From Collimonas antrihumi (GTDB taxonomy: Bacteria > Pseudomonadota > Gammaproteobacteria > Burkholderiales > Burkholderiaceae_D): a stretch of DNA of 64,000 nucleotides. The notes below the pieces were generated by a model. It was not told where the DNA came from, searched no databases, and saw only the letters and a list, made by a program, of their open reading frames with translations. Location of the stretch: positions 1-64,000 of the forward strand of contig NZ_JAGQED010000002.1 of assembly GCF_018304965.1 (NCBI RefSeq), written 5' to 3'. The position numbers were made by a program, and so were the translations under genes. Below, piece after piece: positions 1 through 6,593 of the stretch. Every line of letters starts with the position of its first letter. Within the stretch, counting starts at the first letter, position 1.

Positions 1-61
1 CCTCAGGTGGTAACAATCTGGCTACTGCTCTGTTCTTAAATGCTTCACTGTATCTTGCCAC
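1..61 (-). CDS. IS3-family transposase OrfA, 5' end only (cut by window edge)
   Basis: Reading leftwards from a GTG at 61-59, a reading frame runs off the window after 20 codons and encodes ARYSEAFKNRAVARLLPPE after the start. This is the typical N-terminus of the small HTH transposase subunit (OrfA) of IS3-type insertion sequences. A ribosome binding site (AAAGGA) lies just before the GTG and an in-frame TAG lies farther upstream, so the start is well placed. The insertion sequence end is probably within about 60 bp upstream (roughly 110-130), but I cannot define its terminal repeat from one end. The family call rests on only 20 residues. Confidence 0.7.
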   Translation of the reverse strand, partial: MARYSEAFKNRAVARLLPPE

Positions 62-339
62 TTCATTTCCTTTGCGCCCCCGTTGATTAATTTCCTATCG
101 AGGCGACATCTATTCTGGCACGGGGGGGTTGGATGTTTGAGTCATGGATTAATCTTGTTTGAGGCAAATAAGGTCGATGAAGCAGGGCAGTGATGGCTTT
201 GCTGTGGTACTTACTGAATAAGAATGGAAAAGCCGGGGTCACTGCCCATCTATGGTAAGGAAGATATTACCCTATGGGCAACATGATGCCTATCGAATTG
301 GATAAGACGTATTTAAGGCATGAGCTGCGCCGAAATGAA
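62..339. other. Gene-free stretch between IS end and tRNA-Pro terminator
   Basis: No reading frame of convincing length or start signal is seen. A 9-bp inverted repeat (GGGCAGTGA near 185 and TCACTGCCC near 238) is present without a T-run. The segment probably contains the end of the insertion sequence and the chromosome that originally followed the tRNA-Pro gene. Confidence 0.5.
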
Positions 340-363
340 AAAGGCCAATCCGAAGATTGGCCT
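340..363 (-). terminator. Original rho-independent terminator of tRNA-Pro, now separated from it
   Basis: Read on the minus strand this is AGGCCAATC, a TTCG loop, GATTGGCCT, then a T-run: a textbook intrinsic terminator. It sits directly downstream of the displaced tRNA 3' half at 380-426, as expected for the terminator of the intact tRNA-Pro gene before the element inserted. The separation from the tRNA is inferred. Confidence 0.8.
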
Positions 364-379
364 AAGTCATTGATTCAAT

Positions 380-426
380 TGGTCGGGGCGAGAAGATTCG
401 AACTTCCGACCCCTTGCACCCCATGC
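380..426. repeat. Left attachment site: displaced 3' half of tRNA-Pro
   Basis: This 47-bp segment corresponds to the T arm, 3' acceptor strand and CCA end of a minus-strand tRNA-Pro. It ends in the 20-bp core CGACCCCTTGCACCCCATGC (407-426), which recurs exactly at 6621-6640. The outer 27 bp differ from the right copy at 8 positions. Its acceptor strand would pair perfectly with the tRNA 5' half at 6664-6670, supporting the view that it is the original chromosomal 3' half. Confidence 0.85.
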
Positions 427-555
427 GGGTAATATCCGTTTTCAACGCGATTCTTCGTAATTCAAGTGCTCACCGCCAGGCCAATAAAATCAACGGTGTT
501 CGGGTGGTATCTGTAGCAATTGGTGTCATCGAAATTCAACAAAGCGCAAAATAAG

Positions 556-595
556 TGGTAACTAAACTGGTAACTAATTATCATAGTCACCAGTT
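556..595. repeat. Left cluster of putative integrase arm-binding sites
   Basis: TGGTAACTA occurs at 556-564 and again at 568-576, and an inverted version (AGTCACCAGTT) lies at 585-595. The same double motif recurs near the other end at 6496-6517. Paired short direct repeats just inside both att sites are what tyrosine-integrase arm sites look like. The left cluster also overlaps the region upstream of the integrase gene, so integrase could repress its own expression from here (inference). Confidence 0.6.
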
Positions 596-615
596 CAACT
601 AATTCCCACTAATTC

Positions 616-1899
616 ATGCCAGCGCTCACAGTCACACAAATAAAAGCAGCCAAGTCTACTATCGGCAAAGACAAGTTCATGGCGGACGGCGGCGGCCTGT
701 TCTTGAAGATTGCCGCTGCTAAAGCCAAGGCCGCCACCTCGGGCGACACCGGCGACCGCGAAGCTGCGACCAAGTCATTTGTATTCCGATATACATACGG
801 CTCGCGCCGCCGCTTGATGACTCTGGGCACTTATCCTGAGCTTGAACTAGCCGAAGCCCGCCAGAAGCACCTAGAGGCGCGCAGGACGCTTGAGAGCGGC
901 GTAGACCCGCTACAAGTCAACCAGGCAGCCAAGCAGGCGCTTAAGGCCGCCCTGACCGTCGAGCAATTAGGCGACGAGTGGCTGACCCGCGTTATTGACA
1001 AGCAGTTCAAGAAGCCGGAGGAGGTGCGCCGGATGCTGGCTGTGGACATTTACCCGCGCATCGGCAAATTCCTTGCAAAGGACATCACCAGCCGCGAGGC
1101 GGCGCTCGTCGTCAATAAGGTCGTTGATCGCGGATCGCCGGTACAGGCAAATCGCGTGCTGCGTACGCTGAAAAAGCTGTTTGCCTATGCTGTGGAGCAG
1201 AGTCACATCGCCATCAATCCGGTCACGATGACCATCAACGGGGCAGGTGGCAAAGAGGAGTCGCGTGACCGGAATCTGAGTCTGGGCGAGATCAGGGCCG
1301 TGCTGAAAGAGTTTGAGACGACCGAGTCCAAAACCTCATGGCAGGTGCGGAACATTATTAAGCTGCTACTTCTGACGGTACAGCGCCCAGGCGAGGTATG
1401 CGCCATGCAGTGGAAGCACGTCAACCTGGATGCCGGAATCTGGACCCTGCCGAAAGAAATCACCAAGTCGGAACGTGCGCACATCGTCCACCTGTCGGCG
1501 CAAACTGTCGCCATCCTGAAAGAGATTCAGCCGCTCACCGGTGACAATCGCTACGTTTTCACAAGCGAGAAGGACGATAAGCGCCACATCGAAACGCGCA
1601 GCCTTAGCCAGGCGGTCAGAAAGCGTATCGCAGGCAGTGACCTCCGCGACATGGAGCCATTCACACCGCATGACTTGCGCCGAACTGCAACGTCACGCAT
1701 GGCAGATATGAGCGTCGCGCCACATGTCCTTGAGAAGATTCAGAGTCACGTCATGACCGGCGTAATGGGCGTCTACAATCGCGCCGACTACTTTGCAGAG
1801 CGCAAGGAAGCACTTGCGCTCTGGGGAGACCGTATCGAACAACTGATGAGTAACGACGAGAACGGCAACGTGGTCTTTTTGAAGGGGCGTGCAGCATGA
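616..1899 (+). CDS. int: P4-family tyrosine integrase
   Basis: Site-specific recombinase that would integrate and excise the element at tRNA-Pro. The N-terminal part (residues about 1-100) is the DUF4102 arm-binding domain typical of P4-type integrases, followed by a core-binding SAM-like domain and the catalytic domain. Catalytic residues are visible: Arg257 in TVQRPGE, His352 and Arg355 in PHDLRR, His378, and nucleophile Tyr387 in GVYNRADY. At 427 residues it is the usual family length and looks intact. The stop overlaps the start of the next gene (ATGA). It lies next to the displaced tRNA fragment rather than next to the intact tRNA at the far end. Confidence 0.95.
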   Translation: MPALTVTQIKAAKSTIGKDKFMADGGGLFLKIAAAKAKAATSGDTGDREAATKSFVFRYTYGSRRRLMTLGTYPELELAEARQKHLEARRTLESGVDPLQVNQAAKQALKAALTVEQLGDEWLTRVIDKQFKKPEEVRRMLAVDIYPRIGKFLAKDITSREAALVVNKVVDRGSPVQANRVLRTLKKLFAYAVEQSHIAINPVTMTINGAGGKEESRDRNLSLGEIRAVLKEFETTESKTSWQVRNIIKLLLLTVQRPGEVCAMQWKHVNLDAGIWTLPKEITKSERAHIVHLSAQTVAILKEIQPLTGDNRYVFTSEKDDKRHIETRSLSQAVRKRIAGSDLRDMEPFTPHDLRRTATSRMADMSVAPHVLEKIQSHVMTGVMGVYNRADYFAERKEALALWGDRIEQLMSNDENGNVVFLKGRAA

Positions 1900-2465
1900 C
1901 CAACCGGCAGCGCGAACTAATCGACAGTCTGGAGAGACTCGACGCGGAAGCTGAAACGCTTGACCACGCCTATCAGTTAGAGTGCATCTGGCTGCGGTCA
2001 GAAATCAGCGAGCTTATCCGCCGCGAGGTCAAAGGTGGCGACGGCAACCTGCCATCGAAGGCAAAGCGGGTTCTGGAAATGGGCGCAAGGCACATTGCGG
2101 AAGGCCGTCCATCTGAGGAATTCCTGACGTGGGTTGCAGCCTCAATCTCGCGCACGCTGAACAAAAGCGAGCACAGCCTCGACCACGCTTTCCGGCTAGA
2201 AAATCCACCGAACAGACCGAGAAAAGACCCATATGCAGACCCTGCCATCATGGCGGCACTGGAGCACATTCACGCTGCAAACGCCGCCCGAGATGCTGGC
2301 GCTGGCGTGAAGCCTGACACTGTGAGGGAGGAGGCCGTGGATATTGCGTACGCGCTCAGATGGAATAAGACGTTGCAAGAACATCGTGCCGACGGTGTCG
2401 ATGCTGAGTCAATTCGTAGTCGTCGGCGAACGCTCAGCAAATCGCTGGCGAAATTGGGATACTGA
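1896..2465 (+). CDS. Unknown protein translationally coupled to integrase
   Basis: 189 residues; I do not recognise the family. The start codon overlaps the integrase stop by 4 bp (ATGA), so it is probably co-translated with it. The sequence is largely helical and charged (N-terminal stretch rich in Glu/Leu, C-terminal end rich in Arg and Lys). No membrane segment or signal peptide is seen. A small protein coupled to an integrase can be an excisionase or regulator, but nothing in the sequence shows this and the AlpA homologue just downstream is the better candidate for that role. Confidence 0.75.
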   Translation: MTNRQRELIDSLERLDAEAETLDHAYQLECIWLRSEISELIRREVKGGDGNLPSKAKRVLEMGARHIAEGRPSEEFLTWVAASISRTLNKSEHSLDHAFRLENPPNRPRKDPYADPAIMAALEHIHAANAARDAGAGVKPDTVREEAVDIAYALRWNKTLQEHRADGVDAESIRSRRRTLSKSLAKLGY

Positions 2466-2519
2466 AGACCGGTTAATAACCCCCGCCTACTTCTCCCGCC
2501 CTGCCAAAATTTGAGGCTT

Positions 2520-2558
2520 CAAGTGAAAATAGCGACTCCTCTCAACCGCTTTCACTTG
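2520..2558. promoter_or_regulatory. Inverted repeat upstream of alpA (possible operator)
   Basis: CAAGTGAAA (2520-2528) and TTTCACTTG (2550-2558) form a perfect 9-bp inverted repeat with a 21-bp centre, ending 10 bp before the alpA start. No T-run follows, so it is unlikely to be a terminator. A dyad this close to a regulator gene suggests an operator for AlpA or for a master repressor; binding is not shown by the sequence. Confidence 0.4.
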
Positions 2559-2568
2559 GAGCCATGCG

Positions 2569-2802
2569 ATGCAACCCAAACTCGTAATCAATACCCCGTC
2601 CGCACCACAGCGACGGGTAGTCCGTCACAATAACTTGCCGGAAATCGTCGGCCTGTCAAAATCGACCATTTTCCGGTTGATCCGTGCAGGGGAGTTCCCC
2701 GCCGCCTTCCGCCTGTCGAACCAGGCTGTCGGATTTGACCTCGCTGAAATTGAAGCCTGGATCGCAGGGCGCAAGGCCACACGTCAAGAGGTGGCAGCAT
2801 GA
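2569..2802 (+). CDS. AlpA-family phage transcriptional regulator
   Basis: 77 residues. A helix-turn-helix spans about residues 22-45 (LPEIVGLSKSTIFRLIRAG), followed by the short DxxEIEAWI tail typical of AlpA/MerR-like phage regulators. In P4-type elements such proteins activate excision or the replication operon; here it heads a tight operon (alpA, orf101, gpI homologue, orf111, orf274). Ribosome binding site TGGAG lies 6 bp before the ATG. The stop overlaps the next start (ATGA). Confidence 0.88.
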   Translation: MQPKLVINTPSAPQRRVVRHNNLPEIVGLSKSTIFRLIRAGEFPAAFRLSNQAVGFDLAEIEAWIAGRKATRQEVAA

Positions 2803-3104
2803 GCGGCCACACTCCAACGTCACCAGGCGGCGACGACTTCATGACGCCCGAATTTATGCAGCAACGCGCCAACGATCTTGCCGTCATGAGCAGGCACGGC
2901 CTCATGCGTAACGCCTCGACGCTTGACGATGCCACACTTGCAGCATGGCTCGACGGCGCACGCATTCAAGGTTCCGCAGATTACTTCAACGGCTTTACGG
3001 TTCTTTTCGGATTCGACCGACACGGGCAGGACTTTTGCGTCATCAAAAGCGACGATGAGGGCGGCTTGCACTTCGCCTTGATCGCAGAAAATGGAAGGAG
3101 TTAG
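2799..3104 (+). CDS. Unknown small protein between alpA and the gpI homologue
   Basis: 101 residues, starting within the alpA stop codon (ATGA overlap), so coupled to it. No family recognised. The C-terminal half (residues about 60-100) is a short alternating hydrophobic/charged stretch that could fold as a small beta sheet. No signal peptide or membrane segment. It ends 4 bp before the gpI homologue start, which has its own ribosome binding site inside the end of this gene. Confidence 0.7.
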   Translation: MSGHTPTSPGGDDFMTPEFMQQRANDLAVMSRHGLMRNASTLDDATLAAWLDGARIQGSADYFNGFTVLFGFDRHGQDFCVIKSDDEGGLHFALIAENGRS

Positions 3105-3108
3105 GTCT

Positions 3109-3750
3109 ATGCGCAAGGTTCAATTGTGCGGACACCTCGGCAAGAAGTTCGGGCGCGTCTTCGAGCTGGACGTTAGCTCACCCGCCGAAGCGATCAGAGC
3201 ATTGTGCGCCAACTTCCCCGACTTCGAAGCCTATATGTACGCCCACAGCCAGCCAGGCTTTCGCGTGTATGTGGGCAGATACAACGTTGGGGAAGAAGAG
3301 CTGCCTTCTCTCAGTGCTGATTCCACCATCAAGTTCGTGCCGGTGGTAAGAGGCTCGGGCAAGGGCGGTATCGGCCAAATTATCATTGGTGCACTCCTGA
3401 TTGCCGCGGCGTTCTATACGAATGGCGCGACACTGGCCGGTGGAACGCTGACGGCATCTACTGTTGGCGGCATGACGTTGAGCTTTGGTGCAAGTCTGAT
3501 CATCGGCGGCGTGACCCAAATGCTCACTTCGTCACCTCAAGCGATGTCGCAAAACGCCGTGAACAACCAGCCGTCTTACGCGTTCAACGGCCCCGTCAAT
3601 ACGGTCGCGCAGGGCAACCCTGTGCCGATCTTGTACGGGCGACTGATCGTTGGCTCCCAGGTGATCTCGGCCGGATTGTCCGTCGATCAGATCCTCGTCA
3701 GCCCGACCGTCACGAATACGCCGAAGTCGCCGTTCGACATCCTGCACTAG
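3109..3750 (+). CDS. Lambda gpI-like tail tip assembly protein, encoded alone
   Basis: 213 residues, close to lambda gpI (223). Residues 1-80 form the N-terminal ubiquitin-like part, 82-140 a Gly/Ala-rich hydrophobic stretch, and 152-190 the conserved end with FNGPVNTVAQGNPVPILYGR followed by VGSQVISAG. Start chosen at 3109 because AAGGAG lies 9 bp upstream; an in-frame start at 3091 lacks this. In lambda, gpI is needed to build the tail tip with gpJ, gpK and gpL, none of which occur here. Its position between an AlpA regulator and a possible replication gene, with intact frame and signals, argues for a function in the satellite rather than prophage decay. Family assignment is firm; its role here is unknown. 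Confidence 0.88.
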   Translation: MRKVQLCGHLGKKFGRVFELDVSSPAEAIRALCANFPDFEAYMYAHSQPGFRVYVGRYNVGEEELPSLSADSTIKFVPVVRGSGKGGIGQIIIGALLIAAAFYTNGATLAGGTLTASTVGGMTLSFGASLIIGGVTQMLTSSPQAMSQNAVNNQPSYAFNGPVNTVAQGNPVPILYGRLIVGSQVISAGLSVDQILVSPTVTNTPKSPFDILH

Positions 3751-3783
3751 AGCGCATAACCATCTAATTGAAGGAACCACGTC

Positions 3784-4119
3784 ATGCAAAAGCTTAAATT
3801 TAACGAACTCGATTCCACCCACAAGCGGCTTGTTTACGAACTTGCCGACGAAGCCGAAACACTGACACCGCGCATTCTCGCCGCAGCGTCACATATTGGC
3901 GAGCTATGGGAGCTGAGGTTTTTCTTTGATCACTTCTCACCAGGGACGCCGGAGCGCGCCCAACTTGTAAAGCGGCTTCGACCAGGAAGCGCCGCAACCG
4001 AGAGCATCCTCGATTGCATTCATCATGCAGCGCCTTCATATCATACGATGGGGCAGCGTTGTGACGCGGAACTTGATGAGTTGCTGGCGCTGTCAGATAA
4101 CGCCGCCACGGGCTTGTAA
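3784..4119 (+). CDS. Unknown helical protein downstream of gpI homologue
   Basis: 111 residues, family not recognised. It begins 33 bp after the gpI homologue with ribosome binding site AAGGA. Composition is mainly helical with an acidic N-terminal half and a C-terminal DAELDELLAL helix. No cysteine cluster or membrane segment stands out. Its stop overlaps the next start (TAATG), so the two genes are probably translated together. Confidence 0.7.
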   Translation: MQKLKFNELDSTHKRLVYELADEAETLTPRILAAASHIGELWELRFFFDHFSPGTPERAQLVKRLRPGSAATESILDCIHHAAPSYHTMGQRCDAELDELLALSDNAATGL

Positions 4120-4943
4120 TGCGGTCGGATGCTCCAGCCCAGGCCGCAGCCGTTGCGGGGTTTGTGCCATTGTCGCAAATCTTGCAGGCGCAGTCGCCCG
4201 AAAAGCTGGCAAAAGCACAGGCGGGAGTGGCTACACTCGACCGCGCCGTGTTGATTAACAAGTTCCGCGACGCGTTCGACAATGGCAAGCGAGTGGTGGC
4301 GTTTATCCTGGCCGACGAGTTGACCAGGCGGGGAATTCCGCCTTGTTTCTGGCACGCCGATTTACCGACATCGGATTACGGCGTCAATCAGAAGCTCGAC
4401 CTGTTCTTGTTCGATCTTCGATGGCTCCGGCACTGGCACGCCGACCACGTCAAGCAGGTTCGTTATATGCGATACAAAGAACTGTTCACGTTCAGCGAGA
4501 CGAAGTTTCATCGTGCCGCCGAATATGCGTTCCATCAAGGCAGGCGTCCGTATTGGAAGATTGTCGGGTCGCTTAGTTTGAGTGAGCCGCAGCAGTGGGA
4601 TTGCGCCTGGCTACGTAGTGCGCCAATCGGCAAACGTCACGCGGCCATGTTGGCACTGAGCGGTCAGGTGCTGACGGCTCTACGGGCTGACCTGACGACC
4701 GTCAGGCGAACAAAAGCCTTCGGTGACAGCGATGCGGATGCGACGCTACAACGTCGTCACGCGTTGTGGGTTTGCGCTCAGATGACCGGCGACAGTCCGA
4801 CTAAGACAGCGCTTCGTTACCGCCAAATGACCGGCGATTCCATCACACGCCAGACCGCAGCAAAACAGCTTGAAAAGGTGCGCGAAATTCTGACCGCGAA
4901 TCGAGTTACAACGAGACACGGAAAGCGAGTAACAATTGTATGA
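4119..4943 (+). CDS. Unknown protein next to iterons; candidate replication initiator
   Basis: 274 residues, no family recognised with confidence. The C-terminal 70 residues contain two short helix-turn-helix-like segments (around DSPTKTALRYRQMTG and SITRQTAAKQLEKVREIL) and end in a basic tail, suggesting DNA binding. It is the last gene of the alpA operon and is followed within 40 bp by a cluster of repeated 13-bp motifs resembling iterons. In plasmids and satellites the initiator gene commonly sits beside its iterons, so an initiator role is plausible; it remains inference. The start overlaps the preceding stop. Confidence 0.65.
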   Translation: MRSDAPAQAAAVAGFVPLSQILQAQSPEKLAKAQAGVATLDRAVLINKFRDAFDNGKRVVAFILADELTRRGIPPCFWHADLPTSDYGVNQKLDLFLFDLRWLRHWHADHVKQVRYMRYKELFTFSETKFHRAAEYAFHQGRRPYWKIVGSLSLSEPQQWDCAWLRSAPIGKRHAAMLALSGQVLTALRADLTTVRRTKAFGDSDADATLQRRHALWVCAQMTGDSPTKTALRYRQMTGDSITRQTAAKQLEKVREILTANRVTTRHGKRVTIV

Positions 4944-4955
4944 CGTATCCCATTT

Positions 4956-4974
4956 TCGAGAACGTAGTTCTCGA
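4956..4974. repeat. Perfect hairpin at the edge of the iteron region
   Basis: TCGAGAAC, GTA loop, GTTCTCGA: an 8-bp perfect stem immediately after the orf274 stop and just before the first iteron. No T-run follows on either strand, so it is more likely part of a replication origin or a processing signal than an intrinsic terminator. Confidence 0.5.
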
Positions 4975-4980
4975 TTGACT

Positions 4981-5200
4981 TTGTCGCCCCTCAAGTGAAG
5001 CACTACGCCCCGAGGAAACGACATTTTAAGGGGCGACAAATCGAGATGAAAACAGGCTGATTTTTCGAGAAACCATGTCGCCCCTCAAACCTACATTCGT
5101 GTCACCCCTCAACAGGCGTTTTTGTCGCCCTCGAAACACCTTGACTAACTGACATCGGACGCGGCAAAATAGTTGTCAATTAATAATAGTTGTCAAGTAT
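4981..5200. other. Candidate replication origin: iteron cluster plus AT-rich repeats
   Basis: A motif close to TTGTCGCCCCTCAA occurs at 4981-4994, inverted at 5027-5040, at 5076-5089, with one change at 5100-5112, and degenerate at 5121-5136. An AT-rich segment follows with an 11-bp direct repeat ATAGTTGTCAA at 5169-5179 and 5186-5196 (17-bp period). Iterons flanking an AT-rich tract beside a possible initiator gene are the layout of an iteron-type origin. No DnaA box close to consensus was seen. Function is inferred. Confidence 0.55.
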
Positions 5201-5348
5201 CAACGTTATTGAATATTGCTATTGATGCAACCAACTCTGACAATCGTTGCGTATCAGTTGCGTAACAATTCAGGGGGTAAATGTTTAACAAATCCGTCAT
5301 CGGCTCCGGTATTCAAAGAGCCGACACATCAACCAAAAGGAAGCGCAA

Positions 5349-5519
5349 TTGCAACAACTAACAACACTAGAAGATTTCTGTGATCGTGTCGAAGCAATGA
5401 CAGTTAAACAAACCATCGATCATGGGTTTGCACTTGTCCACTTTGGCGACATTGCAGGACAGCCCACAATCGCAATCTCAACCTGTCGCGGTGAGGGCGG
5501 CGGCTTCATCATTCAATAA
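5349..5519 (+). CDS. Small protein with TTG start (56 aa), unknown
   Basis: A reading frame of 56 codons begins with TTG at 5349, preceded by AAGGA 6 bp upstream, and ends at TAA 5517-5519. The product begins LQQLTTLEDFCDRV (after initiation as Met) and ends in GEGGGFIIQ. Codon content and the ribosome site look genuine. An ATG inside the frame at 5397 would give a 40-residue protein but lacks as good a ribosome site. No family recognised. A long hairpin follows directly. Confidence 0.55.
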   Translation: MQQLTTLEDFCDRVEAMTVKQTIDHGFALVHFGDIAGQPTIAISTCRGEGGGFIIQ

Positions 5520-5525
5520 CCAGGA

Positions 5526-5557
5526 CGACCAACAAAGAGGTTTCTTTTTGTTGGTCG
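5526..5557 (+). terminator. Hairpin after the 56-aa gene, terminator-like
   Basis: CGACCAACAAA (5526-5536) pairs with TTTGTTGGTCG (5547-5557), an 11-bp perfect stem with a 10-nt loop. The T residues lie in the stem and loop rather than after it, so it is not a standard intrinsic terminator; it may be a transcript-end stabiliser or the operator of the next gene. Confidence 0.4.
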
Positions 5558-5714
5558 CCTTGCAAGATAAGTCACCGGTGACTTACTCGGCGACGACACC
5601 AGCGACGGGGCGCGAAAAGACGAAGTCCTAGAAAAAATGACAACCATGGAAGGGGATGTAGCGTTCAACTTTGGCCCGCAAATGACGAAGTCTTATACAT
5701 TGAAGATCAACGAC

Positions 5715-6140
5715 ATGAAAAAAACACTGATTTCCCTGGCTGCCGTTATCACCCTCGTCGGCTGTCACAACTCGCCACTGAAGCCTGAAGATGCCTTGGT
5801 GAAGCAGGACAAGATTTACGCGTCAAAGCTCATCACGCCCGCGCCAGGTACTGTCCCTGTTCTCATTCAGCGTCCCGCAGCTCACCTCGGATGGCCGTGG
5901 ACCGCCTATATCTATGTCGATGGCAAGTACGCTGCCGAAATGGATAACGGCCAAAGAATGTCGATCCATCTCCCGTTTGGGCGACACCAGATTGGCGTCA
6001 AAGTGTATGACAGTAATGCTCCGGCCGGTCCTCTCAGGGAGGTTGAGGTATCCATTGTTGAGGGCGACACATACGCTTTTAAAGTGTTTTTGCCCACCTA
6101 TAGCGGCTTCGAGATTCAGCGGGACTATCAGCCTGGCTGA
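5715..6140 (+). CDS. Small outer-membrane-type lipoprotein, element cargo
   Basis: 141 residues. The start at 5715 gives a clean signal peptide MKKTLISLAAVITLVGC with lipobox LVGC, so Cys17 would be lipidated; the frame is open farther upstream to 5637 but that would bury the signal. The mature part resembles DUF2846-type lipoproteins: a beta-rich stretch with YIYVDGK, a Gly-His (PFGRH) turn and a C-terminal strand pair. Located at the cargo end of the element. Element-borne lipoproteins sometimes alter surface receptors or exclude phage, but no such role can be read from the sequence. Confidence 0.75.
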   Translation: MKKTLISLAAVITLVGCHNSPLKPEDALVKQDKIYASKLITPAPGTVPVLIQRPAAHLGWPWTAYIYVDGKYAAEMDNGQRMSIHLPFGRHQIGVKVYDSNAPAGPLREVEVSIVEGDTYAFKVFLPTYSGFEIQRDYQPG

Positions 6141-6148
6141 ATTGTCGA

Positions 6149-6454
6149 CTACTTGGCACAGTACGCATTGACACTAAGTCTGCCAATTGTGAATAGCATC
6201 AATGTAACTGCCGGTGCAATTAAAGTTCCCGGGGTTCCTAGCGTCGCACCGATCACGCCTGACATCGTGCTAATCAGAAGGGGTTTTGAGATCGGAGATT
6301 GGGCAAGAATCTCCTTTTTTTCATCAGCATAAGCGGATTCGTCACATAAAAACTTATGGCACTCCGACTTGAAGCGTTCCCAGTATGGCTTTGGATCTTG
6401 CGCGGGGCTATAAATTCGAAATAGTATCGTAGCCGTCTTTGGAGTTTCTGGCAT
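6149..6454 (-). CDS. Small membrane protein, element cargo, unknown
   Basis: 101 residues from ATG at 6454. The frame is open upstream as far as the tRNA gene, but starting there would run through the integrase arm sites and att core, so an internal start is preferred; no clear ribosome site decides it, and an in-frame TTG lies 6 bp upstream. The N-terminal 50 residues are charged and soluble, the C-terminal 45 contain one or two hydrophobic segments (LLISTMSGVIGATLG and APAVTLMLFTIG). Convergent with the lipoprotein gene, 8 bp apart. No family recognised. Confidence 0.5.
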   Translation of the reverse strand: MPETPKTATILFRIYSPAQDPKPYWERFKSECHKFLCDESAYADEKKEILAQSPISKPLLISTMSGVIGATLGTPGTLIAPAVTLMLFTIGRLSVNAYCAK

Positions 6455-6495
6455 CCACAAATGCGGGGTTAGGTATCTCGCCAGCAGCCGCGAAA

Positions 6496-6517
6496 TGGTA
6501 ACTAAACTGGTGACTAA
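6496..6517. repeat. Right cluster of putative integrase arm-binding sites
   Basis: TGGTAACTA (6496-6504) and TGGTGACTA (6508-6516) repeat the spacing and sequence of the left cluster at 556-577 (21 of 22 bp identical). Their placement about 100 bp inside each att core fits arm sites of a tyrosine integrase. Confidence 0.6.
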
Positions 6518-6543
6518 ATTCCGGAATTGCTCACCAATCGCCC

Positions 6544-6577
6544 AAAGAAAAAGGGCTGCGATAACGCAACCCTTTGA
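6544..6577 (-). terminator. Element-supplied terminator of tRNA-Pro
   Basis: On the minus strand: AAGGGTTGCG, loop TTAT, CGCAGCCCTT, then a T-rich tail. It lies just after the CCA end of tRNA-Pro, inside the element. The element therefore brings a terminator as well as the replacement 3' half of the tRNA, while the original terminator is left at 340-363. Confidence 0.75.
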
Positions 6578-6593
6578 TCTGATTTGAATTTTT

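Noticed and set aside
3109-3750. gpI homologue as a remnant of a decayed prophage
   Set aside because: The gene is intact, has a good ribosome site, sits in a tightly spaced operon and the element ends are precise, so decay is the less likely explanation, though not excluded.
4981-5136. CRISPR array
   Set aside because: Repeat units are too short (13-14 bp), unevenly spaced and in mixed orientation; iterons explain them better. No cas genes anywhere in the window.
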